Source of the DNA: Craspedostauros australis
Lineage: Eukaryota > Bacillariophyta > Bacillariophyceae > Mastogloiales > Achnanthaceae
DNA: 64,000 bases
Direction: 5' to 3'
NCBI GenBank assembly: GCA_026770025.1
Contig: JAMXDE010000022.1
Location: 682,001 to 746,000, forward strand
Numbering within the stretch: position 1 is the first letter of the stretch; each line of letters starts with the position of its first letter. The position numbers and the translations under genes were made by a program. The notes beneath the pieces are model-generated. The model had not been told where the DNA came from. It was given only the letters and a program-made list of their open reading frames with translations, and made no database searches. Positions 40,201 to 50,008 of the stretch are shown one piece after another.

Positions 40201-41659
40201 CTGCTGTCAGCTTGGTGTAGCGCTCGTTTGGATGCCCCAGGATGCGATGAGCTCGATTGACATCCATGGTGCTCTTCCTCTCCACAGTTCCCGTGGCCAT
40301 GATGGATTCCGTTGGCTTCCCCTTTGACTTGCATTTGAGGAAGTACAGGTTGCCGTCTCCATTGTCATCTTCATGTTGGAACTTCAGACTGATGTCGGTG
40401 CTTGGATGTTTCAAAGTGATATCATCCTTGCCTCCACTGAGCGTGCATCCCTTCTCCAGGAATTGGGGAATACTGATGATGTTGTGTGCAAATCCTGGGA
40501 CCACGAAGACTGACTTCAAGATGAACTCGGTACCGTCCAGGCACTCTCCATGGAATTCCCCCACATGGGTTGGTGTCACCATGTTGCGGTCTCCCACCTG
40601 CACCTGTCTGTCATCGGTGACCGCCACCAGATCTGTGATCCCTTCGGTTGACCAGGTCACATGGCATGTAGCTCCGGTGTCAGCCAGCCACTTGTTCTTG
40701 TCTCCAGCCTGCCTGCCATCTGTCCCAGTTACATGAGATATCGCTGCCATACCAACGAACATTCCAGAGTGGGTGTTCCCAGATCCTCCTGCTTGTCCGC
40801 CCTGTCCGTTCTTCTCCGGACAATCCTTGGCCTTGTGCCCTTGCTTCTTGCATCTGTAGCACTTGATTCGTTGGAGGTAGTCATTGTTGTTGGTTGGTGG
40901 CTTGGTGCACTCCGCTGCCTTGTGTCCGTATTCTCCACACTTGCGACACGTGCCCTTGAACCCGCTCTGATACCCCTTCGTCATGGTGTTGAAGGCCTTG
41001 TTGGTTGAAGTCGACGCAGTGCTCCCATCCTCACTCGTCCTCACCTTCCTCTTCCAGAATCGGATCAGGGACTTCTTCAGCGACTCCCACTTGAGGTCTC
41101 CATCATTCAGCTCTCTATCCAGTGTAGTCTTCACCTCGCTGTAGATCTCCTCCGGTAGGTTCACCATCACATGCGCAATGCAGTCGTCATCCGTCTTCTC
41201 CACGCCGAAATCCTTCAGCTCCTTCACAATCTTGTTGATTCTCATCATCCACTGGCTTGGATCCTCTTCCGGAGTCTGCAGTGTACACATGGTGAACTCG
41301 TTGAGCTTCGTCACCTTGTCTGCCTTGTCCCGCGGTGCATACCTGTCCTGAAGTGCCTTCAACGCTGCCACAGCATCACCCTTGGGTTGGTGATCTGTCT
41401 TGCACTCCCTCACGATGCTTCTCGCCAGCCCCTCAGTGCTGAGCATCAGTGTGCTGTATGCTGCCTTGTTCATCCGCTCAGCCTTCTTCTCTGCTTCGCT
41501 CTTGGCTGCCTGATCATGCCTTGGTACCGTGACTGTCTCGTCCAACACCTCATCGTACCCCTTGCACGCAGCGAGAGCCATGAAGACGTCCAACCACTCG
41601 TCAAAGTCCTCGCCATCGAACTTGACGATCTTCACCGACTTGACCCCGTCTTCATCCAT
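37211..41659 (-). CDS. gag-pol: Complete Gag-Pol polyprotein of element C (1482 aa)
   Basis: One frame covers every copia function. Gag is of UBN2 type. Two CCHC knuckles (CRKCGEYGHKAAEC, CYRCKKQGHKAKDC) come next, then the protease WLADTGATCH. Integrase shows HRILGH, CEACAKAKAKAKG, LYLDISGPY, IRCDNAGEN and PMMNGVVERGF. RT has FVKKSEQDGSTRYKARLVVKG and the polymerase box IVYVDDAAIGG. RNase H has EAWCDSDYATN, LSSTEAEYVSMANC and LHGDNTGAIFL, and the tail RTKHIDVAYHFIKEMVQ is present. All catalytic residues look present and there is no stop or frameshift. The leader to the 5' LTR is short (about 70 bp). Confidence 0.97.
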   Translation of the reverse strand: MDEDGVKSVKIVKFDGEDFDEWLDVFMALAACKGYDEVLDETVTVPRHDQAAKSEAEKKAERMNKAAYSTLMLSTEGLARSIVRECKTDHQPKGDAVAALKALQDRYAPRDKADKVTKLNEFTMCTLQTPEEDPSQWMMRINKIVKELKDFGVEKTDDDCIAHVMVNLPEEIYSEVKTTLDRELNDGDLKWESLKKSLIRFWKRKVRTSEDGSTASTSTNKAFNTMTKGYQSGFKGTCRKCGEYGHKAAECTKPPTNNNDYLQRIKCYRCKKQGHKAKDCPEKNGQGGQAGGSGNTHSGMFVGMAAISHVTGTDGRQAGDKNKWLADTGATCHVTWSTEGITDLVAVTDDRQVQVGDRNMVTPTHVGEFHGECLDGTEFILKSVFVVPGFAHNIISIPQFLEKGCTLSGGKDDITLKHPSTDISLKFQHEDDNGDGNLYFLKCKSKGKPTESIMATGTVERKSTMDVNRAHRILGHPNERYTKLTAAKAGWSLTGTWRACEACAKAKAKAKGVRKKAFEKATHIAQRLYLDISGPYKKTAKGSNYWLLIVDEVSKKKWSYFLTNKSQLAGQVETLLTKLKGADLKVEAIRCDNAGENQGKLEKVCDEHGIQLEYTAPNTPMMNGVVERGFVTIRDSALALMLDADLTDEAQGRLWAEAIHTATRLHNLTVTTGNDKSPDETFYGQNPKLYPHLMEWGRVGYVTDRAKKPKLTPKAFKTVMLGYADNHAGDTYRMLKVDTNKVVMSRDLNWMEWHGAGVVDGVEIIAQPEPASNPTPAATAAAVPDEKPVVDADVPLMMTPSTGERAATTKIPKMVSIDELPHVISDDESGVMADPTDHVRDDINGIVVDPGLVSDSDGNEGMDDFEMVDVHQANERHVTPANQRERHPTRLAVPQAGRGSSKMERERAKLQTWRSYEVQGRNDGRPNTRSGRVLMVFNASLTSDPGLPKTLKDALSRPDGDKWKGAAEKEVHNFQKRDCLQVIDRGSMGRGRTALKSRWIFVKKSEQDGSTRYKARLVVKGYEQIPGVDFTESFSPVASDTTIRTMLAVCLANTGWVIEALDVEAAFLNAEIEEEVYIEIPEGFVDGDFDGRADPEYRHKHVAKLLKAVYGTVQAPRAWMKTFTAALVDIGFTKSLADPCLFVYKSSGQVTALVIVYVDDAAIGGDPVTVEWIKEEIARKFNITDLGELTKHLGVWYKRMTDADGKCLVVTMDDFVEQMIKEFEQHYGSNIRLFETPGYPSTTLVKATEDDEVDNRAGYRSIVGKLLWMMKKVGPECANAVRELASHLEHPTKEHWKAMARLIGYIKAEIAKEDSYAIKLRKPRRLEIEAWCDSDYATNKDHRRSVSGNIVTVGGCLVSWQSKTQRSVTLSSTEAEYVSMANCATECKFAKMLLDEMTGTNTQITLHGDNTGAIFLTKNQQVGLRTKHIDVAYHFIKEMVQGGEMTMKFTPSEMNFADPMTKNVKESIHERLVPSIRQGGLK

Positions 41660-41715
41660 CTTGTCGTTGTTCTTCAGCCCTGATGGCCCAACTTCGTGTG
41701 TCTGAGTGTCTCAAG

Positions 41716-41733
41716 ACACGTTTTAAAACGTGT
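41716..41733. promoter_or_regulatory. Perfect 18-bp palindrome at the primer-binding-site position of element C
   Basis: ACACGTTTTAAAACGTGT spans the inner edge of the 5' LTR (LTR starts 41731). The core CGTTTTAAAACG (41719-41730) is flush with the LTR, exactly like CGTTTATAAACG in element B. No TGG for pairing with a tRNA 3' CCA is present. Confidence 0.6.
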
Positions 41734-42394
41734 TGAAACAGGTCTCAATCCTGTTGCTCATGTAGACCGGGTGGGGCTACAATTGGTTCACTAAGTTAGT
41801 TGTTCTGTTATCCCGGGTTTGTAGGTTGGTGATTCCTCTTTCTCTGCGATTTATGAGCTCGACTTGTCTGTCAAAAGTCAACTCATGTCAATCTCCAGTT
41901 GCCCTGCAAACTCGTGTAGTTCTGACTCCTATTGAGTCAGATCATTTCCTAATTCCTAACGATCCACCGTGATGTGAATCCTCGACCTGCGCCAGTTTCC
42001 CGCAGTTCGTCGTGTTGTTGTCTTATTTGGTCTTGGTTGTGTCAGACAGAGGTTCAGGAACTCGATTGCGTCAGTCTCTAATCCTGACGTCTTACCTAAG
42101 TGATTCCTCTCATCCATATATATCTGGTCTTGCTCCTCTGCTGACGTTCATGCTCTGCTCCTCACGTTCCCGCTGACGTTAGATTCCTCTCGATCGGTAG
42201 ATTATTTGTTTCTGAAGATTCCGAGATTCTTTCGTCATATTCGAGGATTCTGCTGTGAATTTTCCGTTTTCGGGTTTGGAACATTTGATCGTGAGAAGGA
42301 GTTCTGGACAAACAAATATGTGTGAGCAGTCATTTGCGCAACTGTGACCCCTACCGGGTCATACACGAATCTGAATATTCGTCATGTTCCAACA
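41731..42394 (-). repeat. 5' LTR of element C (664 bp)
   Basis: Same sequence as the left LTR with no difference seen. It should carry the element promoter reading leftward. Confidence 0.97.
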
Positions 42395-42400
42395 GTCGCT
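42395..42400. repeat. Target-site duplication of element C, right copy (GTCGCT)
   Basis: Second copy of GTCGCT, immediately outside the right LTR and within the host coding sequence. Confidence 0.92.
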
Positions 42401-42844
42401 GATGATGATCTGTGCCAGTTGCTCGTCTGACAGGTTGAGCTGCTTCTGTTCCGTTGTGCATGTGGCGGCGACGGCCAATGCAGCCATGGAATGCATCCAT
42501 GCACGTCGGGATGTCGACGTTGATGGCAGGGATGGTGTGGCGTCAGCGTTGGCGGCAGTGCTCCAGAGAGGATCGGCAGGTGTGGCTGCATCCTGGAATG
42601 ATTGCTGTGGCACGTTGGATGCGATGGCTTGTCTGGCGTTCTGAAGGAATGCGAAACGGGATGCCGATGGTTGCTCGGACTCGAACATGGTGGCGAAGAG
42701 CTGGGTGTTGGTTGATGCTGGCTGTCTTGTGGTGAATGCCTGTGCTTGGTTGTTGGCGCATGGTGCTGCGAGGACGAGGAGTCCAAGGAAAAGGGAGAGC
42801 TTGACGCTGGATGTGGTTGGCTTGTTGTTGCTGTTGCTGTTCAT

Positions 42845-44880
42845 GATTGTATTGTGTGTGTGGTGTGTATTGTGTGTGTGTTATTATTTGTTGTTGATTT
42901 GGTAGAGTCTGATTGTCCTCTTTTGCTTCGTTGTTGTTGTTGTTGTTGTTGTTGTGGCTGTTGTGTTTGTGTCGCTTTTGATTTTGTGGGGAGAGAGAGG
43001 ATGGACATTGGAAGAATCCACACCAACGCACAGTCGTGCACATCCACAACCACAACCACAATGGAGAAGACTGTACAGAGGGAGAAGAACAACACGTGGG
43101 TGTTGGAGTCATGATACTCCATGCAGAATCGCCATTCACAGCAACGCCACCAGTTTGATCAATCCCCACTTATCGTCTCCGTTCTCCCCACGAAACTCAA
43201 TTTTACCAATACCGAAATGTGGAGAAGCGATCTGGTTGGTTGCCGAAACACGTCATTCACCAGTTCATACAGCTCATACCAACGGCGAACATTTTGCTGT
43301 CCACACACAAACACTCAACCAGGCCCGAACAAGGCAAGAGCAATGATACAACAACACCGGTGAGTGGGGAGAGGCTGGTCTTGTGTGGTGATCCCAATCC
43401 CAATTCAAATCACATACCACATACCAAGCAATGGCAGAGTGGCAACGCAAAACTCCTCACCATGCAGATCAGTCCATGGATGCCATCACATCAAGCAACA
43501 CAAACCAGCACGATACTGCCTTATGCCGGTCCGAACCATGGACATCCTCCTGATCGTGCCATCCTTCCTCCTCTTCTCTCTCACCATGTATTCATACTCG
43601 GACAGATGCGCACGTCTCATCATCCCCACAGACAACCTGCACATGTTCGAAGTATGCACATGCAACCCAGTAGTCCAGCAGCTTTCATGATGATGGAGCA
43701 TTGACAGGGAACAGCAGCTTGAGCACCATCACCAATCGTGGGACACTTGAAGACCAGCTACTCTGTGTACCTCGCTTTTTGAGTCTGAGTATGACGTACA
43801 GTTGTGACGGGCGACTGTGGAAGCATCCTCAATTGCAACTGCAAAACCGAGAACAGAGACCCGCACACAGTGACAGCCTGATGGCAATGCGACGTCTCGC
43901 GTGCTTTCTTCCATCGTTGTCATCGTCATCGTCATCATGGTGATACGGATCCAATCATGCAAACCAATACCATCTTCGCCATGCATACCATGCATACCAT
44001 GCACCCTCCGCTCTGCAGTTGCTCTGCAACCAGTTTGCTCCATCTTGTTTGGTGAAAATGTGAACTGTTTGAGTCGTGACGGGCCCGTTGTCTTGTTGTT
44101 GTTGTTCTCTTGGGTACTTGTAGCGCAATGATGATGATGTTTGCGGATTTATGGGGTTTTCTCCGAGAACCAATTAACAGTTGGAATGGGCAGGATAAGT
44201 CATTCACGACCAGCACGCCCAACTGTGCATCTCGTGTTGTTGTTGTTCTTTGTGTGGGGAGAAGCCCATGTGGTTTTTGAAACGTGCTATTCGTGGTTGG
44301 GCGTGAGATCATTGGAGTTGTGTTGACGAAAGACTGATAGAGGCTTCTGATTGGCCATCAAGGATGGACGTGGCAACGAATTCATGACAAACCGGTGTTC
44401 CTGTTTCCAAACGTTCAGTGAAGCTCACTTTCACCACACAACACCACAACTTCGCGTGCTTTGCGAGTGCTCGCTGCTTGTGGCCTCACGTGTATTTCCT
44501 GTGTGCCGAACAAGACCAATGCTTGGGGATGGAAGTGTGGTTGAGACTGCTCCAGGGCGTTGTGTTCTCTGCACTTCATGACTGGAACCTGTATGACAGA
44601 TTGCGGAGGTTGCCTCTCCTGAATCGGCAAGCTGGCACCTTCTTCATCCTCTTGTGATGTCTGTGGGAAAGCAAAGCAAAACAAAGCGGATCAACCTTCC
44701 TCTCACAAAATACAAATCCATCCACTCCGCAAACCGCAACAGCAACAACTACAACAGCAACAACAACAACAACAACAACAACAATCAAGAGAATACAGCC
44801 GCTCCACACACACACACACAACACAATCCAACAAGGGCATCCAACAAAGAAGAACAACAATAACACTAACCGCAACCGCA
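42845..44880. other. Divergent intergenic region with GTT/CAA microsatellites
   Basis: The region between the disrupted gene and the hydrolase carries (TG)n at about 42848-42883, (GTT)n at about 42929-42953 and (CAA)n at about 44758-44783. The latter two sit just upstream of the divergent start codons. Tandem ATACCATGC units are near 43982-44004. No gene is convincing. Confidence 0.55.
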
Positions 44881-46228
44881 ATGACAGCATACAACAACAC
44901 GACGACACTCATCACACTCACGCTGCTGTGTCTGTGCAACTCAATCACAAACTGCCAAGCGTGGGTGACACACAACACACCATCGGCGTCAACAACATCA
45001 ACCACACACACACGACAAGGACCGCCGCCAGCCGCCACGGCAACTCACATCAATCCACAGCAAACGCACGTCCTCGTTCTCCCAGGCTTCGCAACCGCAG
45101 CCAGCGACTACGTCGATGACCTTGTTCCCAACATCGCACAGCAAGCCATCGACGCTGGATGGTGGAGCAACGACAACAACAACAGCAACAACAACAGCAA
45201 CGATGACGACATGACCAACGCAATGGATCACATCCACGTCCTGCCACTCCAGCGACATGATTGGGCACAGACCATTGCATTCGGCATATGCGATCTCGAC
45301 TTCATGACCTTCAAGGCACCAGCAACCAACTGGGCGTACCGATGGTACCTTCAGAAGGTGGCCAAGGAGGTGAAGAGAATCCAGGATGTCGCCAAGGAGG
45401 AAGGCACGACCGCCAAGATCATCCTGGTGGGACACTCCGCCGGTGGCTGGCTCGCAAGGTGAGTTTGGCGCCGCTTTACTCCTGTACGACTGATATTGTG
45501 CGACTGCTACTGTGCGTGCTTCAGGGCTCTGCTCTACTCTGCTCTTCTCTACTCCATTCATTTCACTCACACTATCAACACTCGCGTTCTCCCTCCACAC
45601 ATCATGCATCATCACATTCATCATTCGCCTCCTTCCAACCAACAGAGCCGCTGTCGGATACGGAATGGATGACACCAACGGCAAGGATCTGCAGATTGAC
45701 ATCGACAGCATTCTGGGAATCGTCACGCTCGGGTCTCCCCACATCCCATGCCCCAAGGGCTCCGTCGACATCACCGGCGGTGCACTCCGTATCGTTCACG
45801 ACACCTTCCCAGGTGCCTTCTTCAACGACCGTCTCTTCTACGTGTCTGCTGCCGGATCTGCATTGAATGTCGAGCAGCAGCAAGCGCACATCCCTTCCCC
45901 AAACACCATCACCTCACAGCCAGATGCTGATCACATGCTTGCGTACCAATCGTACAAGTTGCTGTCCGGTCAAGGACACCAGGACGGCGATGGCATCGTC
46001 CCTGTCCCGCTTGCGCACCTGGAGGGTTCCAATCTTCAGATCACCTTGGACAACGTGTACCACACCTCCATGCTGCAGAATCAGCATCAGCATCAACATG
46101 AGCACGATCAACACACATCTCCCACATCCGAAGCCTCGGAATCGAGATGGTACGGATCGAAGGAGATCGTCCAACAATGGTTCAGTCCTGTTCTGCACAA
46201 GGTGCTGCCAGCGATGATGGTTCAGTAG
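44881..46228 (+). CDS. Alpha/beta hydrolase, lipase-like, two exons (386 aa), secreted or plastid
   Basis: Exon 1 is 44881-45458 and exon 2 is 45646-46228. The 187-bp intron (AAG|GTGAGT...AACAG|A) joins in frame right after the nucleophile elbow. The signal peptide (LITLTLLCLCNSITNCQA) ends at A27|W28; an aromatic residue at +1 fits diatom plastid import, though secretion is possible. The oxyanion region VLVLPGFATAASDY and the elbow VGHSAGG (S186) show an alpha/beta hydrolase similar to PGAP1/lipase-like proteins. A candidate Asp is in GQGHQDGDGIVPVP, and a His lies near VYHTSML. A poly-Asn run (NNNSNNNSNDDD) and a His/Gln run are low-complexity inserts. The substrate, probably a lipid ester, is not shown. 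Confidence 0.85.
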
Positions 46229-48619
46229 CTTGCTTTCCTGCGCTTAGACTTGAAGTCGCAGATGCAGTTGCAGCCAATCGCTGAGCGAGTGCGCAACCTC
46301 GAATACCATCCGCAGTACCTACACTGCCCGTCTACAACAGACACACAATTTTCACCATACACAAACATATCATACAATAGAATACCCCACAATAGAACTC
46401 CATACAAGAGAATACCATGAGTGTACGAATGATGATGGTCGATGCGTCCACTACACTCATGTGGACGGCAGAGATCCTGATTTGACATCATTCCGTTTTG
46501 GCCAATTCTACGATCACACAGGAATGCTCAACTGAACTCCATCGTTGCATCCGTTGATTCGAAGCTGGATGCTGCCTCGCTCCCTGTATTGATAGCGCAT
46601 AAAACTTCAGATTGATGGATGCCTTCGAACATGCTTCATCCAGTGGTTCAATGATGTTGCTCGGATGAAATACGCACAAGAGAGAGGAGTTGGAGAGGCG
46701 ATTTGATGGTTGTGACGGATCTTTGTGGATGCTTTTATCGACTCATTTGAATGGATCACGCACTTCGATCATGGAAGTTAGGGACTCATTTGCACACGAC
46801 CAAACAAGAACAAAAATGGCGCGCAACATCACCAAATTTGTGGTTTCTCTTCTTGTTCGCCAGAATGGCAGACGCAAGATGAGACAAAGGCTGAAACGGT
46901 GGGGACGGCATGAAGAGGAACGGACATGGTCGTGCGGTGTGGTGTGGGACGAGGAAGGCAGATGAAGGCGGAATGAAGTGCCACTGCTATTGATGAGCGC
47001 CGATGAAGCGCGGCGTTGCCAATGATGACCACATGACAGTCGCGTTGACAGACATCCATCGAACAGTGAAGAGAAGAGAAGAGATGAGGTATGAACGTAA
47101 CCGAGCATGACGGGACGTGATGGGACGACAAGCAACGGCCATGATCAGGAGAAGGTGATGCGAGAGAGAGACATGGAGAAACACAGAACACAGCATTGCT
47201 CCTGCAAGCATGCCAGCAACGCATTCAACGATCTCATGACGACTCCATCACCACGAATGAAGTCACGATGATCACGATGATCACGATGATCATGATGTGA
47301 ACTTCCACAGACACAGCTCATACCACCATGGTCAGCGGCATCATCAATATCAGGTATTGCACAACGAGGATCGATGGTCGGCAACCGACATCGCAGAGTC
47401 AAGAAGACTGCGGATGTGCAACACGAACCACATATGCTGGTCGTCGGCAATACTGCAGCAACCGCGGTTGTTCGACATGCTCCATAGCAGGATACAACAC
47501 ATCTGCACGAAGCAGAGAAGCTCTGCAAGCGTGCCTGCATGTCGAGCATGTCGAGCATCCATAGATGGAGGATGCTTCCGCATGGCCAGCTCACGGTTGC
47601 CAACGCCGGTATTCGTACTTGGCACTTGATCAAGTGTCATGGGTTTGACAACACACACACAGAGACAGACCAGGAATTCGGAAAGCAATGATTGCCGTTG
47701 CCGATGAATCCAACATCAGTTCTGCCATGGAGGCAATCATTGCATGCCAGGCGACGATAGAGGAGAGGATTGGCAAAAATGACCAGCTTGTTCCCCGCAA
47801 TCTACATCCAATGGAAATGAGAACATCAGGCAACCGATGTCATGAGTACCACACAGCATGTTCAACGAGTCACCCCCAATGAAGTCCCTCAAGGGCACAG
47901 CAGTGCGTTGTGAAGGCTTGTAGCCATCAACACATCAGCAGATTCGTGGCACAAGTTCCAACGCGCCGCCTGAAACGTAGCGAACTGGAATGGATGTTCC
48001 TGCTCTACCTTGGGAGGACATGTGTTGCGCTTCGCATCTTCCTCATGCACTCTTTGCCTTCCCCAACTGTTGCGGTAGAATTGGCTTGCGTGACCTGTGT
48101 GGCAGTGACATCAGGCAAGAATATCGGACTTGATTCCGAGTGGAAGGGGTGTCTGTTTTACTAGTTGCTCATCTGTACGTACATCAGCCAGAGACGTTGG
48201 CGATGAATCTGCTCAAGGCTCGGCTGTGCTGATGTTCCGTACTCCTCGCTAGTTCACCATCGCACCAACATCTATCGGATCTTCCCATCAGGTCGAGATG
48301 TCACAATACCGGACCAACAACATAACACTCTGGCGATTTTAGTATGCAGCAGAATACCATCCACAACACTACGCACAGCAATCGCAAAACAAGCACAACC
48401 TGCAAATCAACCTTCGTTCTTTTCACTGAATGCAAGCAAAAGGGTTGAACTAATGAATGGCTCGACATGTGCGGCGTGCCATTGAATGGATCACTGATCA
48501 TCTGCTTGAATCATTGTTACTAGTACTACTCTGATTCCTCATCTATTTCATCTGATTCATCTTCTTCATCGCATGACATGCTTGCTCATCAGTCTGCTAT
48601 TGCTGCTGTTGTTGTTGCT
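46229..48619. other. Intergenic region with simple repeats
   Basis: A degenerate AATAGAATAC tract lies at about 46368-46420 and a 9-bp tandem repeat (GATGATCAC) at about 47258-47295. Short frames overlap on both strands without family motifs. Confidence 0.5.
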
Positions 48620-50008
48620 TTAGTTCTCTTCCTCAGCTGTGCCGTCGCTCTCAGCCACCCTGGAGGAGGTGATGGAACGCACGAAGCGCAACAGCGCGAC
48701 GCGATCCATGTACGAATCCACCTGCACAGCACCCTCGTCTTCATCCACAACCTTGTACAACTCCATCATAGACATGCCACCATATTCATCATCACCTCCA
48801 TCGGTCACCATTCCCTCACTGCAAAGGACATGAATGCCTCCCATCAGTTGAGGATGTTGAAACAACTTGCCGAAATCTCGACGAGCGAGTAAAGTCTGCA
48901 TGTTTTGAGCTGCCATCCTTGTTGCCACGTCTTTCAGCAGTGCACAGTTATGCTGATCGGCGAATATCAATGCATGCACCATGGTGTCCTGTGTGAGATG
49001 CTTGCGGGCCAACTCCGCTTCAAGAACAAGCTTGAGTCGCCAGAAGCTAAACTCGTTCGCCACAAGGATCAACTGTTGCAGATCGTCCTGTCCATTGAAG
49101 GAGAGGGGTGACTGGTCCATGCTATCAGGATCAGTGGTGTCATGGGTGTTGCCATGGGTGTTGTCATGGGTGTTGTCATGGGCGTTGCCATTGGCGTTGT
49201 CGTCGAAGGATATCTCACCTGTGTAGATGCATTGGAGGACATGTCGAACGTGTTTGGGTTGAAATTTGGGAAGAGGGACAGTTGCTTGGATGGAGGCCGC
49301 ACCGTCATCAGCGTCGTCATCAGCGTGCTGACGTTGGATTCCGGAGTCGAGCAATGTCTGAATGGATGGGACGGTGACCATGAGGACTCCACTGTTTGCC
49401 TTGATCGGTTGTTGTTCCTCGCCTTCTCCGCACAGGAAGATGATGTCTGCCTTGGCTTCGGTGAGAACAGCGGTGCGACGATCTTGACCGATGCTCATGT
49501 TGGTCGTTGTGCAGACTTGAGAGATGGTGTGGTTGGATGGTGTTGTAATGATGTTCGTGTGGTTTTGTTTGTGCATTTGCAGCTGCATCTGCAGTTCTGA
49601 GTTGCAGTGAACGAGACTGTTGATGATCGATCTCATCATCTTGATTTGATGGTTCGCTTTGATCACATCGATGGGTGTTTTGTTGTCGCTGTTCTTGATG
49701 TCGATACTGGCGCTGGTTGATTCGATGAGGTACTCCGCAGTCTCTACCTTGCTGGTGGAGCATGCGCAGTGAAGGGGAGTGTGATATCCGTAGTTGATGC
49801 AGCTAACATCAGCTTTGCATTTTTCAACGAGGTACTTGACGCACTCCAGGTGGCCGTTGTTGCATGCCCAATGAAGGGGAGTTGAGCCATACGCATCCTT
49901 GACCTCGTTGACATCACCTCTTTGGTTTTGCTTCGTCCATTCTTTCAACACCGAAAGGTCACCCCCCTTGGCAGCGCCAAGGAGCTGTTCGTTCGAAACA
50001 ATCGGCAT
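48620..50008 (-). CDS. Ankyrin-BTB/POZ protein (462 aa)
   Basis: The N-terminus has three to four ankyrin repeats (AYGSTPLHWACNNGHLECVKYLVEK; YHTPLHCACSTSKVETAEYLIE). A BTB/POZ domain follows from about residue 190 (ADIIFLCGEGEEQQPIKANSGVL, then FQPKHVRHVLQCIYTGEISF). Next comes a BACK-like helical region (LILVANEFSFWRLKLVLEAELAR, HALIFADQHNCALLKDVATRMA). In eukaryotes this layout often serves as a substrate adaptor of cullin-3 ubiquitin ligases, but that role is inferred. An insert of repeating DNTH-type units (18-bp DNA repeats near 49130-49205) lies inside the BTB domain. The ATG at 50008 is the family-like start. Confidence 0.85.
   Translation of the reverse strand: MPIVSNEQLLGAAKGGDLSVLKEWTKQNQRGDVNEVKDAYGSTPLHWACNNGHLECVKYLVEKCKADVSCINYGYHTPLHCACSTSKVETAEYLIESTSASIDIKNSDNKTPIDVIKANHQIKMMRSIINSLVHCNSELQMQLQMHKQNHTNIITTPSNHTISQVCTTTNMSIGQDRRTAVLTEAKADIIFLCGEGEEQQPIKANSGVLMVTVPSIQTLLDSGIQRQHADDDADDGAASIQATVPLPKFQPKHVRHVLQCIYTGEISFDDNANGNAHDNTHDNTHGNTHDTTDPDSMDQSPLSFNGQDDLQQLILVANEFSFWRLKLVLEAELARKHLTQDTMVHALIFADQHNCALLKDVATRMAAQNMQTLLARRDFGKLFQHPQLMGGIHVLCSEGMVTDGGDDEYGGMSMMELYKVVDEDEGAVQVDSYMDRVALLRFVRSITSSRVAESDGTAEEEN

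Larger units (their letters stand above)
36495..42394 (-). mobile_element. Young, intact Ty1/copia retrotransposon C (5900 bp)
   Basis: 664-bp LTRs look identical over their whole length by eye. There is a polypurine tract (ACAGGGAGAG on the element strand, about 37159-37168), a 6-bp target duplication and one uninterrupted Gag-Pol frame. This is what a recently active, possibly autonomous element looks like. It has inserted into the coding sequence of a plastid-targeted gene. Confidence 0.97.
36051..42844 (-). pseudogene. Plastid-targeted NTF2/SnoaL-like host gene, split by element C
   Basis: The 5' part (42844-42395, 150 codons) and 3' part (36488-36051) join exactly at the target duplication to give one frame of 295 residues. 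Without the element it would be intact. Residues 15-36 are a signal peptide with a cleavage context A36|F37 (NNQAQA|FTTR), the plastid-import site of diatoms. A second twin-Arg hydrophobic segment (RR 113-114, SRRAWMHSMAALAVAA) suggests thylakoid lumen routing. The C-terminal part (SIYDEQATFKDGSDL, then a beta-rich stretch) looks like an NTF2-fold domain of the SnoaL or DUF2358 type; that family call is tentative. On this allele the gene is interrupted. Confidence 0.85.
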
